Source of the DNA: Chloracidobacterium sp.
GTDB lineage: Bacteria > Acidobacteriota > Blastocatellia > Pyrinomonadales > Pyrinomonadaceae
Assembly: GCA_016715795.1 (NCBI GenBank)
Contig: JADJXP010000002.1
Span: 2,181,285-2,245,284, forward strand
DNA length: 64,000 nt
Direction of reading: 5' to 3'
A program made the position numbers and the translations under genes. The notes under the pieces were generated by a model. It did not search any database. It was not told the origin of the DNA and saw only the letters and a program-made list of their open reading frames with translations. Shown here piece by piece: positions 1 through 8,483 of this stretch; positions within the stretch are counted from its first letter, which is position 1; each line of letters begins with the position of its first letter.

Positions 1-1183
1 GCAGAACAAGGACAAAGGCCGCCCACGCAATGGCGAGCGACCTATGGCGGCCGATAAACTTTCTTAGTCTGTACGTTCGACTCCCCGCGGAAGCGAGGAC
101 AGGCATGCCGTCGACATACCGCTGCAGATCGTCTGAGAATTCCTGTACCGTCTGATACCGCTGTGCGATATTGAAATCGATCGCCTTCAGGACGACGTTG
201 TCAAGATCGCCCTCAAGGTCCTTTGACGCGATTGGAGAGGGAACTGGGCCGGCATCCCGACTCGACGTGGGCCGGTTGCGAACGAGGCCGCTTTCGCGCA
301 ACAGGACAGAGGATGGACGCTCTGGCTCGTGGCTCCGAACGAGGTCATACATCAGGACCGGATTATCGCTCGACATTCCGAAGGGCCGTGAACCGGTGAC
401 TAGTTCAAACAGAACAATACCCAGCGAATAAACATCCGCCGCGGTTGACGGGGATTCACCCCTCAGTTGTTCGGGCGATGCGTATGCGGGTGTCATCAGC
501 ATCCGCGTGAATGTAACTCCACTTTCTTCTCCCGCAACGTCGATGTCGAGGATCTTGCTGATTCCAAAGTCGAGCAGCTTAGGCTCCGCATCGGCTGTCA
601 CCAAGACGTTGGACGGCTTGAGGTCGCGATGAACTATCAGATTTGAATGCGCGTGCGCAACTGCACGGCAGACGAGGATGAAGAGCTTGACAATATCTCG
701 GCATTCGAGCCGCTCGCGTGCGACATAATCACTGATCGGCACACCCTGAACATACTCCATCACGAGGTAGGGCTGTCCGTCGTCGGAACGTCCTCCGTCG
801 AGCATACGGGCGATGTTTGGATGTGACAATCCCGAAAGAATGCGACGTTCAGTGAGGAATCGCTCAAGGATCTTCGTGGCGCCCGGGCCAACCTTGATCA
901 GCTTGACGGCGACCTGGCGCTCATAACCTTCGGCACGGTCGGCAGCAAGCCACACTTCACCCATGCCGCCTTCGCCGAGCTTCTCGATCAACTGGTACTT
1001 TCCGACCTGAGTGCTTCTGGTCTCGGGGTCATCCTCCGACAGTGCGATGTACGCCAGTACTTCGCTTCGGAGTTCATCGTCATCCCCGCATGCAGCATCC
1101 AGCTTCGAACCACGTTCACTCTCATCGACCTCGAGCAGCGTAGCGAGTATGTCCTTGATCAGCTGCCAGCGTTTGGGTTCCAT
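1..1183 (-). CDS. Serine/threonine protein kinase, C-terminus cut by window edge
   Basis: The reading frame runs from an ATG at 1183 through the left edge. The kinase domain begins about 65 residues in with a glycine-rich loop (GEGGMGEVW). It then shows VAVKLIK (ATP lysine), VHRDLKPSN (catalytic loop) and LLDFGISK (Mg-binding DFG), so it should be an active Hanks-type kinase. The last visible residues become hydrophobic (SPLAIAWAAFVLVL), consistent with a membrane helix after the kinase domain and a sensor part beyond the window. The start lies 5 nt after the stop of the upstream ECF sigma gene, so the two are surely co-transcribed. Such sigma-kinase pairs are common in Acidobacteriota; regulation of the sigma factor by the kinase is inference. 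Confidence 0.93.
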   Translation of the reverse strand, partial: MEPKRWQLIKDILATLLEVDESERGSKLDAACGDDDELRSEVLAYIALSEDDPETRSTQVGKYQLIEKLGEGGMGEVWLAADRAEGYERQVAVKLIKVGPGATKILERFLTERRILSGLSHPNIARMLDGGRSDDGQPYLVMEYVQGVPISDYVARERLECRDIVKLFILVCRAVAHAHSNLIVHRDLKPSNVLVTADAEPKLLDFGISKILDIDVAGEESGVTFTRMLMTPAYASPEQLRGESPSTAADVYSLGIVLFELVTGSRPFGMSSDNPVLMYDLVRSHEPERPSSVLLRESGLVRNRPTSSRDAGPVPSPIASKDLEGDLDNVVLKAIDFNIAQRYQTVQEFSDDLQRYVDGMPVLASAGSRTYRLRKFIGRHRSLAIAWAAFVLVL

Positions 1184-1188
1184 GCTGA

Positions 1189-1746
1189 TTACCCTATCTC
1201 TTTCCGGAGAAAGAGCTTCGCCGTGGCCCATTCCCGCTTCACTGTAGGCTCGGAGACACCGATGAGTTTTGCGGTTTCAGGCACGCCAAGTCCGGAAAAG
1301 ATCCTCAGTTCGACGATCTTCGCTTGCCGGGGATCCAACTCCTCAAGCTTTGTTAACGCTTCGTCGATGCCGATCGCCAATTCAGGGTCGCGCACCATAG
1401 CCGGCACCAATTCTGCATCGATCGCCACAGGCCTTGAACCGCCGCCGCGTTTGCTTCGAGATCTTGCTCGAGCGTGATCGACCAGTATTTGACGCATCGA
1501 TCGCGCGGCGATCGCGAAGAAATGAGATCGGTCATCCCAGTCAAACTCGGTCTGATTCGTGAGTTTTAGGTAAACCTCGTGAACCAAGGCCGTCGCCTGG
1601 AGCGTATGTCCCACCCTCTCGCGACTGAGGTAGTTGGATGCAAGCAGCCTTAACTCGTCATAGACGAACGGGAAGACCTCATTGAGCGCTTCCTCGTTGC
1701 CGGCGCGGGCCTCATTCAGCAGTCTGGTTATCTCGCTGCTAGCCAA
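1189..1746 (-). CDS. ECF-type RNA polymerase sigma factor (TIGR02999-like)
   Basis: About 185 residues. The N-terminal part matches sigma region 2 of the acidobacterial/planctomycete ECF group (ITRLLNEARAGNEEAL, then VYDELRLLASNYL and ATALVHEVYLKL). The C-terminal part is region 4 with a helix-turn-helix (LGVPETAKLIGVSEPTVKRE). There is no in-frame ATG near the beginning. The likeliest start is TTG at 1746, because a GGGAGG ribosome-binding sequence lies just upstream; a longer form from TTG at 1758 would include that sequence in the coding region. It heads a two-gene unit with the kinase downstream. No separate anti-sigma gene is visible. Confidence 0.93.
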   Translation of the reverse strand: MASSEITRLLNEARAGNEEALNEVFPFVYDELRLLASNYLSRERVGHTLQATALVHEVYLKLTNQTEFDWDDRSHFFAIAARSMRQILVDHARARSRSKRGGGSRPVAIDAELVPAMVRDPELAIGIDEALTKLEELDPRQAKIVELRIFSGLGVPETAKLIGVSEPTVKREWATAKLFLRKEIG

Positions 1747-1853
1747 ACATCCTCCCAAAAGAGCCTAATCCAATGCGACAACAATCTTTTTTTGATCTCG
1801 TACCACAATTTTCGTCGCTTATAGGGTGAATCCAAATTTTCTAGAGGTTCATT

Positions 1854-2780
1854 ATGAAACATTTTACCAGAATCCGCTTCATCGCTGCGGTGGTCGTCGC
1901 ATTCCAGCTAATGGTCACAGGTTCGGCCCTCGGACAGAAGAACTCGTCAAAGTCAAAGATCGACGGGCGGCCGATCGCGACCGCGGGCGGACAAACTCTG
2001 ACCGACGGCCACGTGCGGGTTGGCGTGCAGTTCATCAATTTTCTTGCTGGTTCGCAGATCAAGCCTGCCGAAGAGACGGAGTTGAAGAACGATATCATGC
2101 GATCGTTCACTGCCGATCCGAGGGGCGAGATCGAGCAGATCCGGGAGATAAATTCTTCGATGCAAGGGGCCTACCGCCTTACGGACCCGCTAAAGATCGC
2201 TGAAGTGCGCAATCGGCTTCTTGGAGAGCTGCATCAAGCTTCGCTGAGCCTGCCACTGTCCGAAATGCCGGCGGCGATCAAGATCCTTCGTCGCTATATC
2301 AAGGTATTGGCATTCGACCAGTCATCTCGAATGGCACTGACGGACAAAGATCTGGATGCAACTATCGCGTACTTCGATTTTCAGCGAAAACTTGCAGGAC
2401 ACGGTGCTATACCGGCTGTTCAAAAGACGCAGTTTCGCAAAACGGTCACGAACGGTTATTCGCAGCTTCCGCTCGACCAGAAGGCCCTGTTCGCTGCCAT
2501 GACGATCATCTGGGATGTTACGAGGGCCAACTGGAATCAGCTTTCACCGGTCCAGCAGCAACAGATCATTTCGCAGAACCGACAGCGCTACGTCGTACCC
2601 CAGGCATCCGCCGGGACAGGGCGCGTGAGCGCTTCCGATTCAAGGGCAAAGGATCGCCTGCTGAACGAGATAGTGATGAATGGCAATATCGCTCGGACAA
2701 ACATGATCGGCTCAATGGGCAATTCGAATTATTGGGAGGTCAGCCGTTCGCGGTCGTCCACAAGCCCGCTGAACTGGTAA
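1854..2780 (+). CDS. Secreted protein of unknown function
   Basis: 308 residues. A signal peptide is clear: basic start MKHFTRIR, a hydrophobic stretch, then cleavage near SALGQ. The mature protein is mostly polar and predicted helical, with no motif I recognise with confidence. The middle part (about residues 160-240, around LTDKDLDATIAYFDF) may be a helical domain of the kind given DUF numbers. The gene faces away from the sigma-kinase unit and is followed 25 nt later by the FG-GAP protein gene, so the two are probably co-transcribed. Function cannot be assigned. Confidence 0.8.
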   Translation: MKHFTRIRFIAAVVVAFQLMVTGSALGQKNSSKSKIDGRPIATAGGQTLTDGHVRVGVQFINFLAGSQIKPAEETELKNDIMRSFTADPRGEIEQIREINSSMQGAYRLTDPLKIAEVRNRLLGELHQASLSLPLSEMPAAIKILRRYIKVLAFDQSSRMALTDKDLDATIAYFDFQRKLAGHGAIPAVQKTQFRKTVTNGYSQLPLDQKALFAAMTIIWDVTRANWNQLSPVQQQQIISQNRQRYVVPQASAGTGRVSASDSRAKDRLLNEIVMNGNIARTNMIGSMGNSNYWEVSRSRSSTSPLNW

Positions 2781-2805
2781 CGGGTAATCGTAAGGAGGAA
2801 GAGAA

Positions 2806-4929
2806 GTGTTGAAGAAATATAGCCTGATGATCGTGATGATCTTTGTGTTCGGTGTGCATGTCTCAATCGGGCAGAGCCTGACGTATAACGAAATAAAGAA
2901 AGACGCTCGCTACGCGTCGTTGCTGCCCGCGCTTGAGAAGCTGCATGAGGAACGCATCGGCCGTGAGCCCGAGAACCTGTACAACTTCGCAAAATTTGCT
3001 CCGAGTGATCGGTTCACGTTCGGGTACTCGATCGACATCGACGGTGATACGGCCGTCGTCGGTGCACCGATTCAGTACACGGGCGATGTTAATGCAGGTG
3101 CAGCATATATTTTTGTTCGTGTTGGCGGAAACTGGGTTCAACAAGCCAGGTTGACCAACAATGTGGGGCCGGAACCGAACGACGCTTTTGGGCTTTCGGT
3201 CGCGATCGACGGGAACACTGTGGTGATTGGTTCGCCAGGAACTGACGGACGGAAAAAGGACACTGTATATGTCTATATCAACAATGGCAGCAACTGGGTC
3301 CTACAGCAGATACTAGTACCGAATGACGAGCCGACGCCGCTTTTTGGACACGGCTACGGAGAGTCGGTCGCACTTGAGAACAATCGCCTGGTAGTCGGGG
3401 CGAGGTATAAATCTGTTGATAATATCCAGTGTGGCGCGGCTTATGTATATCTGCGGACGGGCAGCATTTGGTCACAGGAAATGCGCATATCGCCGAGCGA
3501 CCCAACCCATGGCGCGGAGTTTGGCGGGGCAGTTTCGATGCATAGCGAGAGGATCGTAGTAGGGGCACGAGCCACGAGCAGCCATCGAGGCGCCGCGTAT
3601 ATCTTCGACCGGTTTCCCACCTGGACCGAAAGGGCAAAGATCGTTGACCCGGGCGGCTCGGCCGGTGACGAGTTTGGACGCAGCGTTGCTATCCATTTCA
3701 ATCTCGTCGTGGTTGGTGCCCCGGGCGACACGGTCAGCGGCAACACAAATCGGGGATCGGCCCTCATCTTCGAACGTTCTGGTCAGAACTGGCCCCTCCG
3801 CCAAAAGATCATTTCGAGCATTGGCGCCGCAGACGAAAAATTTGGGAGCGCCGTTGACGTGGTCAACGAGGTCGTAGCGATCGGAGCACCCGGGACCATG
3901 ATCAATGGGGAGGCGCGAGGCAGAGCGTATATCTTTGCCCTTCAAGGCGGAACGTGGGTGCAAAATGCGATGCTCTGGGATCCAAGTGCATCGCCAAACT
4001 ACTACTCGAGACAAGGCGGCAGTATTGCGATCTCGGATAGTTCGGTCGCGTCGGGCTCGATCGGTAACGGGGGAGCATATATTTTTCCAACGGCGGCAGT
4101 GACCCAGCGAACGCCCTTCGATTACGATGGCGACGGGCGCGCCGATATCTCGGTCTATCGTACCAATGGAACGTGGCACCTGGCTCGATCTTCGCAGGGC
4201 TATACGCAGGTTCAGTTTGGCATTGGAACGGACAAGATCGTCCCGGCGGATTATGACGGCGATGGCAAGACGGATGTCGCAGTCTTCAGAGATGGCACTT
4301 GGTATCTGCAGCGGTCGCATCAGGGATTCATCGCGTTCCAATTTGGTATGGCAGGCGATATTCCGACGCCCGCGGATTACGACGGCGACGGCCGGGCCGA
4401 GGTGGCGATCTTCAGGCCTGATACCGGAACGTGGTTTTCGCTCAATCTCTTTACGGTCGTTATGACCGTGTCGCAATGGGGGGCTGCCGGTGACAAGCCG
4501 GTTCCAGCGGATTTTGACGGAGACGGAAGGGCTGACCTCGCCGTATATCGCAACGGTGTGTGGTGGATCGTGAGATCATCCGGAGGTACGGAGAGTCGAG
4601 CGTTCGGCATCGCGGGCGATCGTCCGGTCGTTGGTGATTATGACGGCGACGGAAGGATCGATCTGGCGCTTGTGCGAAACGCACTGATCCCGGGCGTGGG
4701 GGTAAGAAAACACTGGTATATACTGGGCAGTCAGTCAGGATATCAATCGACCGTATTCGGAATTGACACCGATGTCGCCTCGCCGGCAGACTTTGACGGC
4801 GACGGGAGGACGGATATCGCTATCTACCGCGGGGGACAATGGTGGATACTGCAAACCACAGCCGGATTGCTAAACGTAGCCTTCGGGACCGGATTCGATA
4901 GGCCAACGCCCAGTGCGTTCGTGCCCTGA
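2806..4929 (+). CDS. Secreted FG-GAP / DxDGDG-repeat protein
   Basis: 707 residues, starting at a GTG placed 7 nt after a strong AAGGAGG. After a signal peptide (ending near SIGQ) there are two repeat regions. Residues about 60-430 hold integrin-like FG-GAP blades (repeated FGxSVAIDGNTVVIGSPG pattern, each followed by an AYIF-type strand). Residues about 435-707 hold repeats of about 46 residues, each beginning DYDGDGRAD or a variant and continuing with AVxR, GxWY and a GD-x-P-x-PADFDGDG link. The DxDGDG loops are typical calcium sites. No anchoring domain is visible at the C-terminus, so release or export by an unknown route is possible. A surface or extracellular binding role is inference. 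Confidence 0.9.
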   Translation: MLKKYSLMIVMIFVFGVHVSIGQSLTYNEIKKDARYASLLPALEKLHEERIGREPENLYNFAKFAPSDRFTFGYSIDIDGDTAVVGAPIQYTGDVNAGAAYIFVRVGGNWVQQARLTNNVGPEPNDAFGLSVAIDGNTVVIGSPGTDGRKKDTVYVYINNGSNWVLQQILVPNDEPTPLFGHGYGESVALENNRLVVGARYKSVDNIQCGAAYVYLRTGSIWSQEMRISPSDPTHGAEFGGAVSMHSERIVVGARATSSHRGAAYIFDRFPTWTERAKIVDPGGSAGDEFGRSVAIHFNLVVVGAPGDTVSGNTNRGSALIFERSGQNWPLRQKIISSIGAADEKFGSAVDVVNEVVAIGAPGTMINGEARGRAYIFALQGGTWVQNAMLWDPSASPNYYSRQGGSIAISDSSVASGSIGNGGAYIFPTAAVTQRTPFDYDGDGRADISVYRTNGTWHLARSSQGYTQVQFGIGTDKIVPADYDGDGKTDVAVFRDGTWYLQRSHQGFIAFQFGMAGDIPTPADYDGDGRAEVAIFRPDTGTWFSLNLFTVVMTVSQWGAAGDKPVPADFDGDGRADLAVYRNGVWWIVRSSGGTESRAFGIAGDRPVVGDYDGDGRIDLALVRNALIPGVGVRKHWYILGSQSGYQSTVFGIDTDVASPADFDGDGRTDIAIYRGGQWWILQTTAGLLNVAFGTGFDRPTPSAFVP

Positions 4930-4948
4930 TCTTGACCGATAGACCGTA

Positions 4949-4980
4949 CGACGACCGATGGCCTGGATAACAGGCCGTCG
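4949..4980. terminator. Hairpin between convergent genes, weak terminator candidate
   Basis: A GGCCTG/CAGGCC stem with a GATAA loop, extendable by CGAC/GTCG with a bulge, lies between the FG-GAP gene and the response regulator gene, which converge. It has no T-run, so function as an intrinsic terminator is uncertain. Confidence 0.35.
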
Positions 4981-5000
4981 GCCCTTACGGCTCGGAGATG

Positions 5001-6365
5001 CTAATCTTGGTTTAGATTTGGGTCTCCTTCTCCTGATTCCTTCTTATAGCCAAACTTCTCTAACCGATATTGTAATGTCCTAAACGTCAATCCGAGCAGT
5101 TTCGCGGACTTCGTTATGTTGTTATCGGTGCGCGACATTGCCTGCATGATGAGGCTGCGTTCGACGTCTTCAAAATTGACGCCTTCGGGTGGCAAAGCGA
5201 ACAGATCGCCATTACCGGATGAGGCGGGCCGGCCGGTGCCGTTGGTCATCTCAGGCGGCAGGTCGTCTATGGTGACCTTGTCATCCTCGCAGAGGAGAAT
5301 TGCGCGTTCGAGGGCGGATTCGAGTTGGCGGACGTTGCCGGGGTACGCGTAATCTTCGAGGATGCGGCGGGCGTCCGGCTGGATCACGATCTTTCGGCTA
5401 GTGCCGCGAGTGTGTTTCTTGACGAAATAGTCGATCAGCACGGGAATGTCCGTTCGGCGTTCGCGCAGGGCGGGAAGCTCGATCGAGAGGACGTTGAGGC
5501 GGTAATACAGGTCCTCGCGAAAGCGTTTTTCCTCGACCATGTGGAGCAGGTCGCGGTTCGTCGCGGCGACCACGCGGACGTCCACGTTAAGTTCGCGAGT
5601 GCCGCCGACCCGGCGGATCTGTTTTTCCTGAAGCGCTCGTAATATTTTGGCTTGCAGAGAGATGTCGAGTTCGCCGATCTCGTCGAGGAAAAGTGTGCCG
5701 CCGTGGGCGATCTCAAAGAGTCCTTTTTTGTCCGAGACGGCCCCGGTGAACGAGCCTTTTTCGTGTCCGAATAACTCGCTTTCGAGCAGGTTTTCGTTGA
5801 TCGCGGCGCAGTTTACGGCCTGGAACGTCTCGTTCGAACGCGGGCTGTTTGCGTGGATCGAGCGGGCGATCAGTTCCTTTCCCGTGCCTGATTCGCCGCG
5901 GATGAGCACGGTCGAATTGGACTTTGCGATCTTAAGGATTAGCTTTTTGACCTTGTCCATCTCGGGCGAGACAGAGATGATCTCGGCGTCGAGCGTGGTG
6001 AGCTTTTTTAACGCCCGCGACACGGTATTGAGCAGCTTTTCGCTGTCGTAGGGTTTTTGCAGATACTCGAACGCCCCAAGCCGCATCGCGTCAACCGCCG
6101 AATCGACCGAGCCGTGAGCAGTGAGCAGGATGACGATGATCGATTTGTCGTAGTCGGTGAGCGATTTGAGCAGGTCGAGCCCGCTCATCCCCGTCATCTT
6201 GAGGTCGGTCAGGACGAGGTCAAAGTGGCGATCAGCGACAAACTTCATCGCCGCCTCACCGGAGGACGCGGTCGTCACATCATAACCCTCACCCGAAAGG
6301 ATCGTTTCGAGGATTTCGCGCTGATTCTTCTCGTCATCGACGACGAGTATTGATTTACGTGCCAT
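5001..6365 (-). CDS. Sigma-54-dependent NtrC-family response regulator
   Basis: 454 residues with the three classical parts. The receiver domain (about 1-120) has the phospho-acceptor aspartate in DLVLTDLKM and the conserved lysine in LQKPYD. The AAA+ domain (about 140-370) shows Walker A GESGTGKE, the sigma-54 contact loop GSFTGA, Walker B GGTLFLDEIGEL and the arginine-containing YRLNVL segment. A Fis-type helix-turn-helix closes it (NNITKSAKLLGLTFRTLQYRL). It activates sigma-54 promoters when phosphorylated. The partner kinase is encoded upstream on the same strand, but an inserted four-helix-bundle cassette separates them. Target genes are not evident. Confidence 0.96.
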   Translation of the reverse strand: MARKSILVVDDEKNQREILETILSGEGYDVTTASSGEAAMKFVADRHFDLVLTDLKMTGMSGLDLLKSLTDYDKSIIVILLTAHGSVDSAVDAMRLGAFEYLQKPYDSEKLLNTVSRALKKLTTLDAEIISVSPEMDKVKKLILKIAKSNSTVLIRGESGTGKELIARSIHANSPRSNETFQAVNCAAINENLLESELFGHEKGSFTGAVSDKKGLFEIAHGGTLFLDEIGELDISLQAKILRALQEKQIRRVGGTRELNVDVRVVAATNRDLLHMVEEKRFREDLYYRLNVLSIELPALRERRTDIPVLIDYFVKKHTRGTSRKIVIQPDARRILEDYAYPGNVRQLESALERAILLCEDDKVTIDDLPPEMTNGTGRPASSGNGDLFALPPEGVNFEDVERSLIMQAMSRTDNNITKSAKLLGLTFRTLQYRLEKFGYKKESGEGDPNLNQD

Positions 6366-6373
6366 AAGAAAAC

Positions 6374-6818
6374 AGGGTCAAGGGACAAGTGACGAGGGCT
6401 CAATGGTTCCCGGTTGCGGCACGCGCAAGTAGTGAGCGTCGCAACGAGTTGAGCATCTTGCGCACCTCTAGCATAAGTCCAAGACAATCGCGTGTGGCGG
6501 TTTTGTCAGCATAATTAAGATCAATTGCGATGATGAGTTGAGTATCTAATTCCGCGAGTGAACCTTCAGCAGTGGAAACGAATCGAACATAGTCACCTGT
6601 TGTTCGGCGTGCCTGTCCCTCAGCAATATTCGAAGGAATGGATACTGCGGCCCTACGCATCTGTGAGGTCAATCCAAATTTTTCGTCGGCTGGGAATTTG
6701 GCCGTGATCTGGTAGATCAACTTTACGAGCGCGATACTTTTTTGCCACACGATCAGTGATTTGTAATCCCCGCCCTCGTTCATAATATATGAGCCCTAGT
6801 CCCTCGTCCCTTGTCCCT
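6374..6818. mobile_element. Inverted-repeat-bounded cassette carrying a four-helix-bundle gene
   Basis: A 29-nt segment at 6374-6402 and one at 6790-6818 are inverted copies of each other, matching at 25 of 29 positions; the ends read TGAGCCCT and GTCCCTTG-n-CCCT. They enclose one ORF and little else. One arm supplies the ORF's TGA stop; the other abuts and supplies the TAG stop region of the sensor kinase gene. The cassette sits exactly between the kinase and regulator genes without truncating either. No transposase is encoded, so if it moves it would need an enzyme in trans. Mobility is inference. Confidence 0.55.
6400..6783 (-). CDS. Four-helix-bundle protein (23S rRNA intervening-sequence family)
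   Basis: 127 residues matching the family named from ORFs in 23S rRNA intervening sequences (PF05635/TIGR02436): the start YKSLIVWQKSIALVKLIY, the core FGLTSQMRRAAVSIPSNIAEG and a C-terminal LNSLRRSLL. It is all-helical and the molecular role of the family is unknown. It lies inside a cassette bounded by inverted repeats and splits a two-component operon. Start is ATG at 6783, shortly after the right repeat arm. It is probably transcribed with the kinase gene, since the gap is only 33 nt. Confidence 0.9.
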   Translation of the reverse strand: MNEGGDYKSLIVWQKSIALVKLIYQITAKFPADEKFGLTSQMRRAAVSIPSNIAEGQARRTTGDYVRFVSTAEGSLAELDTQLIIAIDLNYADKTATRDCLGLMLEVRKMLNSLRRSLLARAATGNH

Positions 6819-8313
6819 AAGAACTTATCGGTAATCTTACCGTAAATCTTGTCCCTTCACCCTCGACCGATTCCACGTCAATCGTGCCCTGGTGAACCTC
6901 AACGATCTTTTGGACGATGGCGAGGCCTAAACCGGTGCCTGTTTCTTTTGTCGAGAAATAGGGCTCGAATATTTTTGAGACGTTCTCGGGGCTGATGCCG
7001 CCGCCGGTGTCCGCGACCTCGAACGCTACGCTGCGGCCGTCGTCGGTGGGCGATATCTTGATGTTCAGGTGCCCGCCGCCGGATTCCATCGACTGGATGG
7101 CGTTGATAAAGAGGTTGTTAAATACCGAACGCAAAAACTCGGCGTCGGCCATCACCTGCGGCACGTTCTCGTGCTCAACGATGCCGATCTTGATGCCTTT
7201 TTCGGCGGCCTGCGGCTCGACGATGCGGAGACTTTCTTCGATGATGCTGCGGGCATCGGTCGGCTGAAGATCAGCCTTTGCTGGCCGTGAATAATTCAAG
7301 AAATCTGATATCTGCTGGTCGATGCGGGCGACCTCGGCCTTTAGCTGCGATGTCAGTTTTTCAAAGATCGCCTTGTCCTCGTCATCGCCCGGGGCAAACT
7401 TCAGCCGCATATGATCGAGCGTCAGATTGATGTAATTGAGCGGATTGCGTATCTCGTGAGCGATGGCAGAGCCAAGGCGGCCGACGACGGCGCTCTTTTC
7501 GGCCTGCTGGAGCTGGGCCTCAAGCTCGCGCTTCTTCTCGAGCTCGGCAGCCATCTCGTTAAAGTTTTGAGCGAGACGGCCCATTTCGTCATTTCGCCTT
7601 GCGTCAGGTACGCGGACGCCGAGATTGCCGCTGGCGACCTCGCGGGCGGCGTTTGACAGATCGGTTATTGGGCGGCCGAATCGCCAAACGAGCAGAAACG
7701 TGATGATCGATGAGACGAGTAAAACGCCGAGCGTATAGACCAGCGGCCGTGCGGCACGCCAAGCGGCCTGTGTGCGGTCATTTTTTAGCAGCACCATCAC
7801 ATACCATCGGCCCTGGCTGGTCTCGATGGGAATGGCATGTGCCTCATCGGTCTGATTCCTGTTCTCGGCGGTCAGCGGATTTGGAAAATACTTCAGATCT
7901 TCACCGATACGCGAGCTCTCCATGAGCGGCGGCAGGCCCCGAATATCGCCGATCTTCTTGAAGACGAGTTCGTCATTACTATCCGTCGTCGGCAGGTAAT
8001 CGGGATTGAGGCTGTCGATGATCTGAAAGTCGCTGTCGATGATAATAATGTCCTTGATCCGCTCTTTCGTGGCTACGTCAAAATATGACTGATCGGTCTC
8101 ATCAACGAGGTCCTGCACGCGCTTGTCCTTCATCGGTATCGACGTAAATCCGAGCGTAATACCGGCGACCAGGGCCTGTGCTTGTGCTTCGAGCAGCTCG
8201 TTGTTCTCCTCCTGTGTCAGCAGATTTAGGTAGTACTGCACGCCGAGCGTGGCTATCAGCAGCAGAGCAAGGATGAGCAGTAGGCGGCCCCGAAAGGTAT
8301 TGAAGAAGGTCAT
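6817..8313 (-). CDS. Membrane sensor histidine kinase
   Basis: 498 residues. Membrane helix 1 is about residues 9-28, a periplasmic sensing region of about 160 residues follows, membrane helix 2 is about 191-210, then a HAMP linker. The dimerisation domain has the phospho-histidine in AHEIRNPLNY (H about 286). The ATPase domain shows N-box NLFINAIQSM, G1 DTGGGIS and G2 GTGLGLAIV. It should phosphorylate the NtrC-type regulator encoded downstream on the same strand. Its stop codon TAG directly touches the right arm of the inserted cassette. The stimulus is unknown; the periplasmic part shows no motif I recognise. Confidence 0.95.
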   Translation of the reverse strand: MTFFNTFRGRLLLILALLLIATLGVQYYLNLLTQEENNELLEAQAQALVAGITLGFTSIPMKDKRVQDLVDETDQSYFDVATKERIKDIIIIDSDFQIIDSLNPDYLPTTDSNDELVFKKIGDIRGLPPLMESSRIGEDLKYFPNPLTAENRNQTDEAHAIPIETSQGRWYVMVLLKNDRTQAAWRAARPLVYTLGVLLVSSIITFLLVWRFGRPITDLSNAAREVASGNLGVRVPDARRNDEMGRLAQNFNEMAAELEKKRELEAQLQQAEKSAVVGRLGSAIAHEIRNPLNYINLTLDHMRLKFAPGDDEDKAIFEKLTSQLKAEVARIDQQISDFLNYSRPAKADLQPTDARSIIEESLRIVEPQAAEKGIKIGIVEHENVPQVMADAEFLRSVFNNLFINAIQSMESGGGHLNIKISPTDDGRSVAFEVADTGGGISPENVSKIFEPYFSTKETGTGLGLAIVQKIVEVHQGTIDVESVEGEGTRFTVRLPISS

Positions 8314-8483
8314 TCGATTCAGTAAGTGTTCATTATGGCATCTATAAAAAGCGCTTGCCTCGTCAATTATTGGATGCTATAGTTTACGATAGTTTTTCCG
8401 GAAAACGCCTGAGACGGCTAAGCTTATCGGTTCCCGGCGGTCTCAAATAATCAAGATAAAACTCTTCCGATCCGAGGTAAAGC

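Noticed and set aside
3472..4476. 334-residue open frame on the minus strand opposite the FG-GAP protein gene
   Set aside because: It is antisense to repeated DxDGDG coding sequence, whose regular codon pattern keeps the opposite frame open. It is Arg-rich with no recognisable domain or ribosome-binding site.
4127..4929. DNA tandem repeats or CRISPR-like spacing in the DxDGDG region
   Set aside because: The periodicity is at the protein level (about 46 residues) with variable codons; there are no near-identical DNA repeats with unique spacers.
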